Assembly: GCF_016741785.1 (NCBI RefSeq)
Contig: NZ_JAERRL010000003.1
Location: 248,001-312,000, forward strand
From: Streptomyces sp. 7-21
GTDB taxonomy: Bacteria > Actinomycetota > Actinomycetes > Streptomycetales > Streptomycetaceae
Length of the DNA stretch: 64,000 bases
Direction: 5' to 3'
A model generated the notes under the pieces. That model did not search any database. It was given only the letters and a program-made list of their open reading frames with translations, and was not told the DNA's origin. Both the position numbers and the translations under genes were made by a program. Position 1 is the first letter of the stretch. Every line of letters starts with the position of its first letter. Of this stretch, positions 45,651 through 54,022 are shown in pieces.

Positions 45651-47021
45651 TCAGACGTCGCCGAGGAGCGTGAGCGGATCCGCCACGCGCTCCGCGACAA
45701 AGCGGAGGAACGCCGCCGCGGCCCCGCCGTCGCTGACCCGGTGGTCGAAGGTGAGGGACAGCGTGACGACGTGGCGCAGCGCGAGTTCCCCCTGGTGGGC
45801 CCACGGCTTCTGCGCGATGCGCCCGACGCCGAGCATCGCGGCCTCCGGGTGGTTGATGACCGGGGTGGCGCCGTCCACGCCCAGCGAGCCGTAGTTGTTG
45901 AGGGTGAACGTCGAGCCGGTCAGCTCGGCGGGCAGCAGCGTGCCCGCGCGGGCGCCCGTGGTCAGGCGCTCCAGCTCCTCGCCCAGGCGGCGGGTGGTCA
46001 GGCTCTGGGCGTCGCGCACCACCGGGACCAGCAGCCCGCGCTCGGTCTGGGTGGCGAAGCCGAGGTGGACCGCCCGGTGGCGGACGATCTCGCGCGCCTG
46101 CCCGTCGACGGTGGCGTTCAGCTCGGGGTAGCGGGCGAGCCCGGCCACGCAGATGCGGGCGAGGAGCGCGAGCAGCGGCAGGCCGGTGCGGCGGCGGGCG
46201 TCGAGCAGGGCGGTGGCGTCGGCGTCCAGCCAGCAGGTGGCGTCGGGAATCTCGGCGTGGCTGCGGGCGACCTTCTCCGCCATGGCCCCGGCCACGCCCC
46301 CGGTCAGCGGGATGCGGGTGGCGTCCTGTCCGGTGCCCGCGGCGGCGCGCTCGACGTCGGAGCGGAGGATGAGCCCGTCGGGCCCCGAGCCGGTGACGCG
46401 CCGCAGGTCCACGCCGCGCTGCCGCGCCAGGCGCCGGACCACGGGGGAGATGACCGGCACGGCCGGCTCGGTGGGCGCGCCCGCGTGAGAGGCGTGGCGC
46501 TGGCGGCCCCGGGGGCCGTAGCCGACGAGCACCGGCCCGCCCTCGGCCGGCCCCGGCGTCCCGGCCGCGGCCTTGTCGCTCCGGTTGTCGCTCCGGTTGT
46601 CGCTCCGGTTGTCGCTCCGGTTGTCGCTCCGGGCCGCCTCGGCGGGCGCGGCGGCCTGGGCGGGGACCTGGGCGCGCCGCTGCTGCCCGTCCGCTGCCTG
46701 CCCGGCGGGGCGCACGGACACCAGCGGCGCGCCCACGGTTATCTCCTCGCCCACGGCGCCGAACCGTTCCGCTATGACGCCCTCGTACGGGCACGGCACC
46801 TCGACCTGCGCCTTCGCGGTCTCCACCTCGACGACGGGCTGGTCGGCGGCGACGGTGTCGCCCTCCTCGACCAGCCAGGCGACGATCTGCGCGGCCGTGA
46901 GCCCCTCCCCGAGATCGGGCAGCCGGAAGACGCGCTCGGCCTGGCCGTTCCCGCCGTTCTGGCCGTCCTGCCCGCCGGCCGCCACCGTGGTGCCGTCCGT
47001 GCGCTTGTCCGTGGCGTCCAT
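45651..47021 (-). CDS. bkdC: Branched-chain alpha-keto acid dehydrogenase E2 (cluster 2)
   Basis: The 456-aa acyltransferase has lipoyl domain RLPDLGEGLTAAQIVAWLVE with the lipoyl-Lys in VETAKAQVEVPCPYEGV. A linker with five RSDN/RSDK repeats is followed by a peripheral-binding segment (VRRLARQRGVDLRRVTGSG) and a catalytic domain ending FDHRVSDGGAAAAF. Same reaction as the cluster 1 enzyme. The gene is 7 bp after bkdB and ends the cluster, ~60 bp before the antitoxin gene. Confidence 0.93.
   Translation of the reverse strand: MDATDKRTDGTTVAAGGQDGQNGGNGQAERVFRLPDLGEGLTAAQIVAWLVEEGDTVAADQPVVEVETAKAQVEVPCPYEGVIAERFGAVGEEITVGAPLVSVRPAGQAADGQQRRAQVPAQAAAPAEAARSDNRSDNRSDNRSDNRSDKAAAGTPGPAEGGPVLVGYGPRGRQRHASHAGAPTEPAVPVISPVVRRLARQRGVDLRRVTGSGPDGLILRSDVERAAAGTGQDATRIPLTGGVAGAMAEKVARSHAEIPDATCWLDADATALLDARRRTGLPLLALLARICVAGLARYPELNATVDGQAREIVRHRAVHLGFATQTERGLLVPVVRDAQSLTTRRLGEELERLTTGARAGTLLPAELTGSTFTLNNYGSLGVDGATPVINHPEAAMLGVGRIAQKPWAHQGELALRHVVTLSLTFDHRVSDGGAAAAFLRFVAERVADPLTLLGDV
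46573..46632. repeat. Five perfect 12-bp repeats in bkdC
   Basis: TTGTCGCTCCGG repeats five times perfectly; on the coding strand it gives RSDN four times and then RSDK in the linker between lipoyl and core domains. Perfect identity suggests recent slippage. Confidence 0.9.
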
Positions 47022-47028
47022 CGCGCTG

Positions 47029-48018
47029 TCAGTCCTCCCACTGCAAACCCGCTACCGCATCAAGGATGCGTCCCACTCCCGGAAGATGGTGACTCTCCAG
47101 CATCGGAGGCGGGTAGGGGATGTCGAATCCCGTCACTCTCCGTACCGGGGCATGCAGGTAGGGGAAGCAGCGCTCGGTGACGCGGGCGGCGATCTCGGCC
47201 CCCGGACCGGCGAAACCCGCCGCCTCGTGCACCACGACGGCCCGCCCGGTGCGCCGGACCGCCGCGCACACCGTCTCGTCGTCGAACGGCACCAGCGTCC
47301 GCAGGTCGATCACACCCAGGTCCCACCCCGCCTCGCGCCCCGCCTCGGCCGCGGCCAGGCACACCGGCAGGCCGGGCCCGTAGGTCAGCAGCGTGGCCGA
47401 GGCGCCCTCGCGGCGCACCGCGGCCCGCCCGAATTCCGGCACCTCGCGCAGCACGGTGGCCTCCGTGGCCTGGTACAGGCGCTTGGGCTCAAGGAAGACG
47501 ACGGGATCGTCGGAGGCGATCGCCCGGCGCAGCAGCCCGTAGGCGTCGGCGACGGTCGCGGGGGTGACGACGTGCAGCCCCGGCGTGGCCACGTAGTAGG
47601 CCTCGGACGAGTCGCCGTGGTGCTCGACGCCGCCGATGCCGCCGCCGTAGGGCACGCGCACAGTCAGCGGCAGCGGCACGGCGCCGCGGGTGCGGTTGCG
47701 CATGCGCGCGACGTGCGAGACCAGCTGCTCGAACGCCGGGTACGCGAAGGCATCGAACTGGATCTCCACCACCGGCCGCAGCCCGTACATCGCCATGCCC
47801 ACGGCCGCGCCCAGGACCCCGGCCTCGGCGAGCGGCGTGTCGGTGCAGCGCTGGTCGCCGAACTCGGCGGCCAGTCCTTCGGTGACCCGGAACAGGCCGC
47901 CGAGGGTGCCGACGTCCGCACCGAGCACGTGCACCGCCGGGTCAGCGGCCATGGCGTCGCGCAGCGCGCAATTGAGGGCGCGCGCCATGGTGACCGGCTC
48001 GGGCGCCCGGGCGCTCAC
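47029..48018 (-). CDS. bkdB: Branched-chain alpha-keto acid dehydrogenase E1 beta (cluster 2)
   Basis: The 329-aa beta subunit shows VHVLGADVGTLGGLFRVTEG, VGMAMYGLRPVVEIQFDAF and VRVPYGGGIGGVEHHGDSS, the E1 beta pattern, with a transketolase C-domain. The start codon (MSARAPEPVTMARALN) overlaps the bkdA stop by 4 bp. It functions with bkdA and bkdC to form branched acyl-CoAs. Confidence 0.94.
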   Translation of the reverse strand: MSARAPEPVTMARALNCALRDAMAADPAVHVLGADVGTLGGLFRVTEGLAAEFGDQRCTDTPLAEAGVLGAAVGMAMYGLRPVVEIQFDAFAYPAFEQLVSHVARMRNRTRGAVPLPLTVRVPYGGGIGGVEHHGDSSEAYYVATPGLHVVTPATVADAYGLLRRAIASDDPVVFLEPKRLYQATEATVLREVPEFGRAAVRREGASATLLTYGPGLPVCLAAAEAGREAGWDLGVIDLRTLVPFDDETVCAAVRRTGRAVVVHEAAGFAGPGAEIAARVTERCFPYLHAPVRRVTGFDIPYPPPMLESHHLPGVGRILDAVAGLQWED

Positions 48019-49070
48019 GCCGTCCGTCCCCGGTACGCGCGCGCCTGCTGCCGCAGGTGCGGGGTGGGCTCGGCGTAGACGTGGGCGAACAGCTCGCCGG
48101 GATCGAGCGGCGGGTCGGTGCCCAGCGCGGCGCGCATCCCGGCCGCGAGCCGTTCCGCCTCCTCCTCCGCCTGCCGCCGCAGCCCGTCGGTCAGCAGGCC
48201 GTGCCGCGCGAGCGCCGACGCCAGCCGGGTCACGGGGTCACGCTGGCGCCAGGCGTCGACCTCCTGTGCCGAGCGGTAGCGGGTGGCGTCATCGGTGTTG
48301 GTGTGCGGCTCAAGGCGGTAGGTGACGGCCTCGACGAGGGTCGGCCCGCCGCCCGCCCTGGCGCGGTCGAGCGCCTCGGTCAGCACGCGGTGCACGGCGG
48401 GCGCGTCGTTGCCGTCCACGCGGCGGCCCGGCATGCCGTACCCGACGGCCTTGTGGGCGAGCGTGGGCGCGGCGGTCTGCCTGGCGACCGGGACGGAGAC
48501 CGCGAAGCCGTTGTTCTGCACCAGGAAGACGGCGGGCACGTGCCAGACTGCGGCGAAGTTGAGCGCCTCGTGGAAGTCGCCCTCGCTGGTGCTGCCGTCG
48601 CCGGTGAGGGCGAGCACGGCGACGTCGTCGTCGCCGCGCAGCCGCGCCGCGTGGGCGAGGCCGACGGCGTGCGGCAGGTGCGTGGCCAGCGGCGTGCACA
48701 GCGGGGCGACGCGGTGGGCGCGCGGGTCGTAGCCGCTGTGCCAGTCACCGCGCAGCAGGCCGAGCGCGGCGACGGGCTCGACGCCGCGGGTCACGGCGGC
48801 GAGGGTGTCGCGGTAGCTGGGGAACAGCCAGTCGCGCGGGCCGAGCGCCAGCGCGGCGGCGACCTGGCACGCCTCCTGCCCGGCGGAGGAGGGGTAGACG
48901 GCCAGGCGGCCCTGCCGCGTCAGCGCGGTGGCCTGTTCGTTGAAGCGTCTGCCGCGCACCAGGTGGCGGTACAGCAGCGGCCACAGGGACGTGTCGGGTG
49001 CACCGTCCAGCAGCCCGAACGGCTCGGCGTCCGGCAGCGGAGAGAGGGCAGCGGCCTGGTCCACCGTCAT
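48015..49070 (-). CDS. bkdA: Branched-chain alpha-keto acid dehydrogenase E1 alpha (cluster 2)
   Basis: The 351-aa alpha subunit has the thiamine diphosphate motif GDGSTSEGDFHE to FLVQNN and YRLEPHTNTDDATRYR. The ATG has GGAGG 5 nt upstream. It overlaps bkdB by 4 bp and is divergent from an Lrp/AsnC gene across a 146-bp region with an inverted repeat. Regulation by that neighbour is likely. Confidence 0.94.
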   Translation of the reverse strand: MTVDQAAALSPLPDAEPFGLLDGAPDTSLWPLLYRHLVRGRRFNEQATALTRQGRLAVYPSSAGQEACQVAAALALGPRDWLFPSYRDTLAAVTRGVEPVAALGLLRGDWHSGYDPRAHRVAPLCTPLATHLPHAVGLAHAARLRGDDDVAVLALTGDGSTSEGDFHEALNFAAVWHVPAVFLVQNNGFAVSVPVARQTAAPTLAHKAVGYGMPGRRVDGNDAPAVHRVLTEALDRARAGGGPTLVEAVTYRLEPHTNTDDATRYRSAQEVDAWRQRDPVTRLASALARHGLLTDGLRRQAEEEAERLAAGMRAALGTDPPLDPGELFAHVYAEPTPHLRQQARAYRGRTA

Positions 49071-49133
49071 GGCGGCCTCCTGACGTGAGGCGGTCCTCCT
49101 GGCGATTGTTGGGTCGCTGCGGCATCGTGGCTA

Positions 49134-49148
49134 CGGGTGCACCACCCG
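49134..49148. promoter_or_regulatory. Inverted repeat between bkdA and the Lrp/AsnC gene
   Basis: CGGGTG-CAC-CACCCG is a perfect 6-3-6 inverted repeat midway in the 146-bp divergent region. Its place suits an operator for the AsnC-type regulator, though it does not look like the classical Lrp consensus. Confidence 0.45.
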
Positions 49149-49216
49149 CTGTGGACGGCTGGCCACGGATTGGGTAACGGGGGTACAGGACGTCCAGCAA
49201 CGGGAGGCAACCGGGC

Positions 49217-49729
49217 ATGGCGAACGACCAGTTGGCTCTGTCGAAACCGGCGCCAAGGCCGCTCGACCCGATCGACTCGGCGATACTGCGGCAGCTCCAG
49301 CTCGATGGCCGCGCCTCGATCCGCGCGATAGCCGAGCGGGTGCACATCTCCCGCGCCAACGCCTACGCCCGCATCAACCGGCTGCTCGACGAAGGCGTGA
49401 TCCGCGGTTTCGGCGCCCGCGTCGACCACGAGCGGGCGGGCCTGACGACGTCCGCGTACATCACGCTCAAGATCGTGCAGAACAGCTGGCAGTCAGTGCG
49501 GGCCCGCCTGGAGCGGCTGCCGGGCGCCGCGCACATCGCCCTCGTCAGCGGGGACTTCGACGTGCTGCTGCTGGTGCACACCCGCGACAACCGGGAGCTG
49601 CGGGAGCTGGTGCTGACGTGTCTTCAGGGCATGCCCGAGGTGATCAGCACGCGCACGCTGCTGGTGTTCGAGCAGACCGACCTGCTGCCCGGGGCGGGTG
49701 GGGGGCCGCGTCATCCAACGGGACGATAG
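49217..49729 (+). CDS. bkdR: Lrp/AsnC-family regulator, probable regulator of the bkd cluster
   Basis: The 170-aa protein has an N-terminal winged helix (DSAILRQLQLDGRASIRAIAERVHISRANAYARINRLLDEGV) and an RAM effector domain (AHIALVSGDFDVLLLVHTRDNREL). GGGAGG lies upstream of the ATG. It is divergent from bkdA, and Lrp-type BkdR proteins in Streptomyces and Pseudomonas control bkd genes in response to branched amino acids, which is the basis for the symbol (context inference). Confidence 0.88.
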   Translation: MANDQLALSKPAPRPLDPIDSAILRQLQLDGRASIRAIAERVHISRANAYARINRLLDEGVIRGFGARVDHERAGLTTSAYITLKIVQNSWQSVRARLERLPGAAHIALVSGDFDVLLLVHTRDNRELRELVLTCLQGMPEVISTRTLLVFEQTDLLPGAGGGPRHPTGR

Positions 49730-49789
49730 GGCACCGGATTTGCCCCCGAGTTTCCCCCGCCGCTCGCCGCCGGCTGGGATGCTGGGCGC

Positions 49790-50188
49790 GTGAGGACCCT
49801 CATCAACCTGCTCTGGTTCATCTTCTCCGGGCTGTGGATGGCCATCGGCTACGCGGTCGCCGGGCTCATCTGCTGCGTGCTGGTGGTGACGATCCCGTGG
49901 GGCATCGCCTGCTTCCGGATCGCCGGGTACGCGCTGTGGCCGTTCGGCCGGACCCTGGTGCGGCGCCCGGGGGCGGGGCTGCCGTCCGGAGCGGGCAATC
50001 TCGTCTGGTTCGTCTTCGCGGGCTGGTGGATCGCCCTCGGCCACGTGCTGCTGGGCATCGCGCTGTGCGTGACGATCATCGGCATCCCGTTCGGCCTGGC
50101 GCACTTCAAGCTGATCGGTGTCTCGCTGACGCCGCTCGGCCGCGAGGTCGTGCCGAGCGGCACCGCCTACCCCAGCTACCGCTGGTAG
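49790..50188 (+). CDS. YccF-domain membrane protein
   Basis: The 132-aa protein has two YccF repeats, each with hydrophobic segments (LINLLWFIFSGLWMAIGYAVAG; NLVWFVFAGWWIALGHVLLG) separated by TIPWGIACFRIAGYALWPFG and IIGIPFGLAHFKLIGVSL. YccF proteins are inner-membrane proteins of unknown function. The GTG start is supported by the family's MRTLINLLWF beginning. It follows the Lrp gene by 60 bp on the same strand, with no evident link. Confidence 0.88.
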   Translation: MRTLINLLWFIFSGLWMAIGYAVAGLICCVLVVTIPWGIACFRIAGYALWPFGRTLVRRPGAGLPSGAGNLVWFVFAGWWIALGHVLLGIALCVTIIGIPFGLAHFKLIGVSLTPLGREVVPSGTAYPSYRW

Positions 50189-50473
50189 CCCCGTTGGGTC
50201 CGGCCCGGCGCGGGCGCCGCCTGGCCCGGCTTCGCAGACGGCCGGAGCCCCGTACCCCGGCATCGCCGGCTGGCGCGCGGCGGCCCGCCCGCGCGCGAGC
50301 GGGCGTACAGCTCAGCGCCGACGGCCGGCTTGCCCGCCCCCGGCGGGCCGTTGCGCCACAGGAACAGGGCGCGACGGCAGCAGCCGGAATTTCCGTTGTG
50401 CCGCGCCGTCGTCCTCTGCTACTCACTTAGGTGCGACGTCCACGGCGTGAAGCCCCGGCGAAGGGAGAAGGAC
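50189..50473. other. Upstream region of the ribosomal-protection GTPase gene
   Basis: This 285-bp stretch carries no convincing gene. TTGTGC (50396-50401) and TACTCA 18 bp further form a weak promoter candidate. The leader ORF begins just after it, behind a strong ribosome binding site. Confidence 0.45.
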
Positions 50474-50584
50474 ATGCCCCGCACGTTCATGTCCGCCAGC
50501 CACGGAAATCCCTTCGCCGACAAGGACATGACGCTTAGTGGAATCAGCCACGACACTGAACCTCGGGATCGTCGCCCATGTTGA
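50474..50584 (+). CDS. Leader ORF overlapping the start of the ribosomal-protection GTPase
   Basis: A 36-codon ORF (MPRTFMSASHGNPFADKDM ...) is preceded by GGGAGAAGG 2 nt before its ATG, the strongest ribosome binding site in the region. It ends in frame +1 relative to the GTPase, whose GTG start (50538) lies inside it, so the two overlap by 47 nt. Translation of the leader could gate that of the GTPase, as in resistance-gene attenuation. No homologue is recognised, so expression is inferred. Confidence 0.45.
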   Translation: MPRTFMSASHGNPFADKDMTLSGISHDTEPRDRRPC

Positions 50585-52565
50585 TGCGGGAAAGACGAGC
50601 CTGACCGAGCGGCTGCTGTACGAGGCCGACGTCATCGACGCCATGGGCAGCGTCGACGACGGCAGCACGCAGACGGACACGCTCGCGCTGGAGCGCCAGC
50701 GCGGCATCACCATCAAGTCGGCCGTGGTCTCTTTCCCGCTCGAGGGCACCACGGTGAATCTCATCGATACCCCCGGGCACCCGGATTTCATCGCCGAGGT
50801 GGAACGCTCCCTGAGCGTGCTCGACGGCGCGGTGCTCGTGGTCTCCGCCGTCGAGGGCGTGCAGGCGCAGACGCGCGTGCTGATGCGCACCCTGCGGCGG
50901 CTGGGCATTCCCGTCCTCATCTTCGTCAACAAGATCGACCGGCTCGGCGCACGCCCGGACGAGGTGCTGCGGCGGATCGGCGAGCGGCTGCACCCGGCCG
51001 TGATCGGCATGGCGCGGGTGACCGGCGCGGGCACGCGTCAGACCCGGGCGGTGCCGCTGGCCGAGGACGACCCCGGCTTCCGCGCCCGCCTGGCCGAGGT
51101 GCTGGCCGAGCACGATGACGGCCTGCTCGCGGCGTACGTCGAGGACCGCCTCGGCGACGGCCCGGCGGACCGCGCGCGGCTGCGGCGCGCGCTGGCGGAG
51201 CAGAGCCGGCAGGGACTGGTGCACCCCGTGTTCTTCGGCTCGGCCGTCACCGGGGCCGGCGTGGACCAGCTGCGCGCGGCGCTGCCGCGGCTGCTGCCGG
51301 CCGCGCGCGGGGACGCCGACGGGCCGCTGTCGGCCAGCGTGTTCAAGGTGGAGCGCGGCCCGGCGGGCGAACGCGTCGCGTACGTCCGGGTGTTCTCCGG
51401 GGCGCTGCGCACCCGCCAGCGGCTCGGCGGGCCAGGCCAGGACGCCGGCCGGGTCACCGCCGTGCGGGTCTTCTCGCGCGGCGGGCAGGAGCGCCGGGAC
51501 GCGGTGACGGCGGGCGAGATCGGCCGGGTCTGGGGCCTGCCGGAGGTGCGGACCGGCGACACCCTCGGCAAGCCGCGCCCCGGATTCCCGGGTGCGGGCG
51601 GTCACTTCGCGCCGCCGACGCTGGAGACCGTCGTCGAGCCGGCCGATCCGGCACAGCGGCACGAGATGCACGCCGCGCTGCGCCAGCTCGCCGAGCAGGA
51701 TCCGCTGATCAATCTGCGGCAGGACGACGTGCGGCAGGAGGTGTACCTGTCGCTGTACGGGGAGGTGCAGAAGGAGGTCATCCAGCAGACGCTGGAGCGG
51801 GAGTACGGCGTGGCGGTCACCTTCCGCGCCACGACGGTTATCTGCGTGGAGCGCCCCGCCGGCACCGGCGAGGCGGTGGAGTGGGAGGACGACGACGCCA
51901 ATCCCTTCCTGGCCACGGTGGGGCTGCGCGTCGAACCGGGGCCGCCCGGCTCCGGCGTGCGGTTCCGGCTGGGGGTCGAGCTGGGCTCCATGCCGTACGC
52001 CTTCTTCCGCGCCACGGAGGAGACCGTGCGGGAGACGCTGCGGGAGGGCCTGCACGGCTGGAAGGTCATCGACTGCGTGGTGACGATGACGGCTTCCGGC
52101 TACTCGGCGCGGCAGAGCCACGCGCACGCCGTCTTCGACAAGGCCATGTCGAGCGTGGCGGGCGACTTCAGGTACCTGACGCCGCTGGTGCTGATGGACG
52201 CGCTGCGGCGGGCGGGGACGCGGGTGCACGAGCCCGTGCACCGGTTCCGGATCGAGGCGCCCGAGGAGTCGCTCGGCGGGCTGCTGCCGGTGCTCGGCAG
52301 GGCGCGGGCCGTGGTGCTCGGGCGCGGGAAGCAGGGCGCCGCGGGCGCCGTGCTGGAGGGCGACGTCCCGGCGGCCGAGGTGCACGGGCTGCGGCAGGCG
52401 CTGCCGTCGCTGACGGGCGGCGAGGGGGTGATGGAGTCGGTGTTCGACCGGTACGAGCCCGTGGCGGGCGGGCCGGGCGGGGTGCCGGCGCGGCGGCGCA
52501 CGGACCACAATCCGCTGGACCGCGTGGCGTACCTGCGGGTGGCGCGCCGTCTGGTGGGCCGCTGA
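50538..52565 (+). CDS. OtrA/TetM-type ribosomal protection GTPase (EF-G-like)
   Basis: The 675-aa translational GTPase resembles OtrA and TetM, which remove tetracyclines from ribosomes. G1 HVDAGKTSLTERLL, G2 RGITIKSAVVSF, G3 DTPGHPDFIAEVERSL and G4 FVNKIDR are intact; EF-G-like domains II-V follow (VFKVERGPAGERVAYVRVFSG; ASGYSARQSHAHAVFDKAMSS). The opening TLNLGIVAHVDAGKT matches OtrA closely. The start is GTG at 50538; its Shine-Dalgarno is weak. I infer resistance or a housekeeping EF-G-like function; the leader ORF favours the former. Confidence 0.85.
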   Translation: MESATTLNLGIVAHVDAGKTSLTERLLYEADVIDAMGSVDDGSTQTDTLALERQRGITIKSAVVSFPLEGTTVNLIDTPGHPDFIAEVERSLSVLDGAVLVVSAVEGVQAQTRVLMRTLRRLGIPVLIFVNKIDRLGARPDEVLRRIGERLHPAVIGMARVTGAGTRQTRAVPLAEDDPGFRARLAEVLAEHDDGLLAAYVEDRLGDGPADRARLRRALAEQSRQGLVHPVFFGSAVTGAGVDQLRAALPRLLPAARGDADGPLSASVFKVERGPAGERVAYVRVFSGALRTRQRLGGPGQDAGRVTAVRVFSRGGQERRDAVTAGEIGRVWGLPEVRTGDTLGKPRPGFPGAGGHFAPPTLETVVEPADPAQRHEMHAALRQLAEQDPLINLRQDDVRQEVYLSLYGEVQKEVIQQTLEREYGVAVTFRATTVICVERPAGTGEAVEWEDDDANPFLATVGLRVEPGPPGSGVRFRLGVELGSMPYAFFRATEETVRETLREGLHGWKVIDCVVTMTASGYSARQSHAHAVFDKAMSSVAGDFRYLTPLVLMDALRRAGTRVHEPVHRFRIEAPEESLGGLLPVLGRARAVVLGRGKQGAAGAVLEGDVPAAEVHGLRQALPSLTGGEGVMESVFDRYEPVAGGPGGVPARRRTDHNPLDRVAYLRVARRLVGR

Positions 52566-52678
52566 CGGGCGGGCCGTCAGGTCTGAAGGTCCCGGGCGGG
52601 CCGGGTGCCCCGCCCGGGGCCGGCGCGGGCCGCGGCTGACGGCGGTGGCGTGCCGCGCGCTGGCGGACGGGGAGCTGA

Positions 52679-52987
52679 TCACGCCCGGCTTCCGGACGGC
52701 GGGGATCCGCCGCCCGGCCGGATGCCGGGGTGGCGCCAGAACCGCCAGGTGGCGTCGAGGACGTCGGCGTTGCGCCGTTCCCAGTCCATCGCGGCGCGGG
52801 CGCACTCGGCGGGGCAGTGCCACTCGCCGCGCTCGGCGCCGGTCAGCGGGCGGAGGAGCAGGTAGCCGTCGGTGTGCCCGGTGACCGTGCCGAGCCTGCC
52901 GGTCCGGGTGTCGACGACGCACTCGCCCTCGCGGTGTGTCCCGGCCCCCTCGCCGCTCGCCTGCCGCTGGGAATTCACTGTGCTCAC
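52679..52987 (-). CDS. Conserved Streptomyces hypothetical protein
   Basis: The 102-aa product starts near MSTVNSQRQASGEG, carries CVVDTRTGRLGTVTGHTDGYLLLRPL (a small beta-barrel-like motif I associate with Streptomyces proteins of unknown function) and RGEWHCPAECARAAM, and ends in a Pro/Gly-rich tail. GTG at 52987 or 52978 may be the start; no Shine-Dalgarno is clear. It ends convergent with the ribosomal-protection gene. Function unknown. Confidence 0.6.
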   Translation of the reverse strand: MSTVNSQRQASGEGAGTHREGECVVDTRTGRLGTVTGHTDGYLLLRPLTGAERGEWHCPAECARAAMDWERRNADVLDATWRFWRHPGIRPGGGSPPSGSRA

Positions 52988-53081
52988 TTTCTTTGTGGGC
53001 GTGTCACGGAAAGCCCTCGTTCATGTCACAGAAAACTCTGCCACGGCGCCGCGGCGGCGTGAGCGACCGCCCGGAGCGGGA

Positions 53082-53267
53082 CTAGCCGGCGGTTTTCTCC
53101 GGCCACGGAGCGATGCGTTCCGCGTTATCTTCGGGCACAATTCGGCCACAACTCGTGCACGACCAGTCGGGATTATCGAAAAGATAACCATCGTTCGTGA
53201 GAGTCACCTCGCGAACGAGAGTGCCGTTCTGGCACCTGCAACTGACCGCTTCCACGATCTTTCGCAT
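53082..53267 (-). CDS. Small Cys-containing hypothetical protein with internal promoter
   Basis: The 61-aa protein is less GC-biased than its neighbours and has Cys residues at positions suggestive of metal binding (SCRCQ; WSCTSCGRIVPED). TAAGCT ends 6 nt before the ATG, inside the last codons of the TrmH-like gene, and gives a leaderless start. GTG at 53273 would add MS. No family is recognised; the zinc-ribbon idea is inference. Confidence 0.6.
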   Translation of the reverse strand: MRKIVEAVSCRCQNGTLVREVTLTNDGYLFDNPDWSCTSCGRIVPEDNAERIAPWPEKTAG

Positions 53268-53269
53268 GC

Positions 53270-54022
53270 TCACAGCTTAGGCACCCCGCCCGACGTCCAA
53301 TGGAACAGTGTCATCGCCACGCTCGTCGCGAGGTTGTAACTCGAAACCCGGGGGCGCATCGGAAGCGAAACCAGGCGCGTGGCACGTTCCCGGAGCGCAG
53401 CAGAAAGACCGGCGCGTTCGGAGCCGAATGCGAGCAGCGCGCAGTCCTCGATCACAACCCCCCGGATGTCCTCACCGCCGGGATCGAGCGCGTACAGCGG
53501 CCCGTCGGGCAGCGCCGCCACGTCCCGGCGGCCCACGGCGGTGGCGAAGTGCAGCCCCGCCGCGGCCCGCACCACCGCCGGGTGCCACGGGTCGGTGGTG
53601 CCGGTGGTGAGCACCCCGGCGGCGCCGGTGCCCGCGGCGACCCGGATGACGGCGCCGGTGTTGCCCAGGTGGCGCGGGTTGTCGAGCACGACGACGGGCG
53701 CCTGGCGCCGCGACGGCTCGTCGGGCACCGGGTCCCCCGCCGGTGCCGGGCCGGGATAAGCGGCCAGCGCGGCGACGCCGGTGGGGTGCGGCCGGGGCAC
53801 GAGGGCGCGCAGCTCCTTGGCCGTGACGGGTTGCAGCAGCGCGGCCAGGGTGCCGGTCAGGTCGGGCGCGAGGTCCCGGGCGAGGTCCAGCGCGGCGGCG
53901 GGGTCGGTGGCCACGGCAAGGGGGACGTCCGCGCCGAACCGCAGGGCGTGCTTGAGGGCGTGGAAGCCGTCGAGCAGCACGTGGCCGGGGGCGAGCGCGT
54001 GCCAGCGGGCCGCGCAGGTCAC
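53270..54022 (-). CDS. SpoU/TrmH-family RNA 2'-O-methyltransferase
   Basis: The 250-aa enzyme has a divergent N-terminus and the SPOUT knot domain: motif 1 LDNPRHLGNTGAVIRVAAG, motif 2 LLAFGSERAGLS and motif 3 SLPMRPRVSSYNLATSVAM, which binds S-adenosylmethionine. It should methylate ribose in tRNA or rRNA; the exact target is not evident. Its GTG overlaps the stop of the HTTM gene (GTGA), so it is coupled to that membrane protein. Confidence 0.88.
   Translation of the reverse strand: MTCAARWHALAPGHVLLDGFHALKHALRFGADVPLAVATDPAAALDLARDLAPDLTGTLAALLQPVTAKELRALVPRPHPTGVAALAAYPGPAPAGDPVPDEPSRRQAPVVVLDNPRHLGNTGAVIRVAAGTGAAGVLTTGTTDPWHPAVVRAAAGLHFATAVGRRDVAALPDGPLYALDPGGEDIRGVVIEDCALLAFGSERAGLSAALRERATRLVSLPMRPRVSSYNLATSVAMTLFHWTSGGVPKL

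Noticed and set aside
46573..46632. Possible CRISPR-like repeat array
   Set aside because: The repeats are contiguous 12-mers with no spacers and lie in frame inside bkdC.
50544..52922. Minus-strand frame of 792 codons across the ribosomal protection gene
   Set aside because: Antisense shadow of the GTPase, whose G1-G4 motifs are intact on the plus strand.
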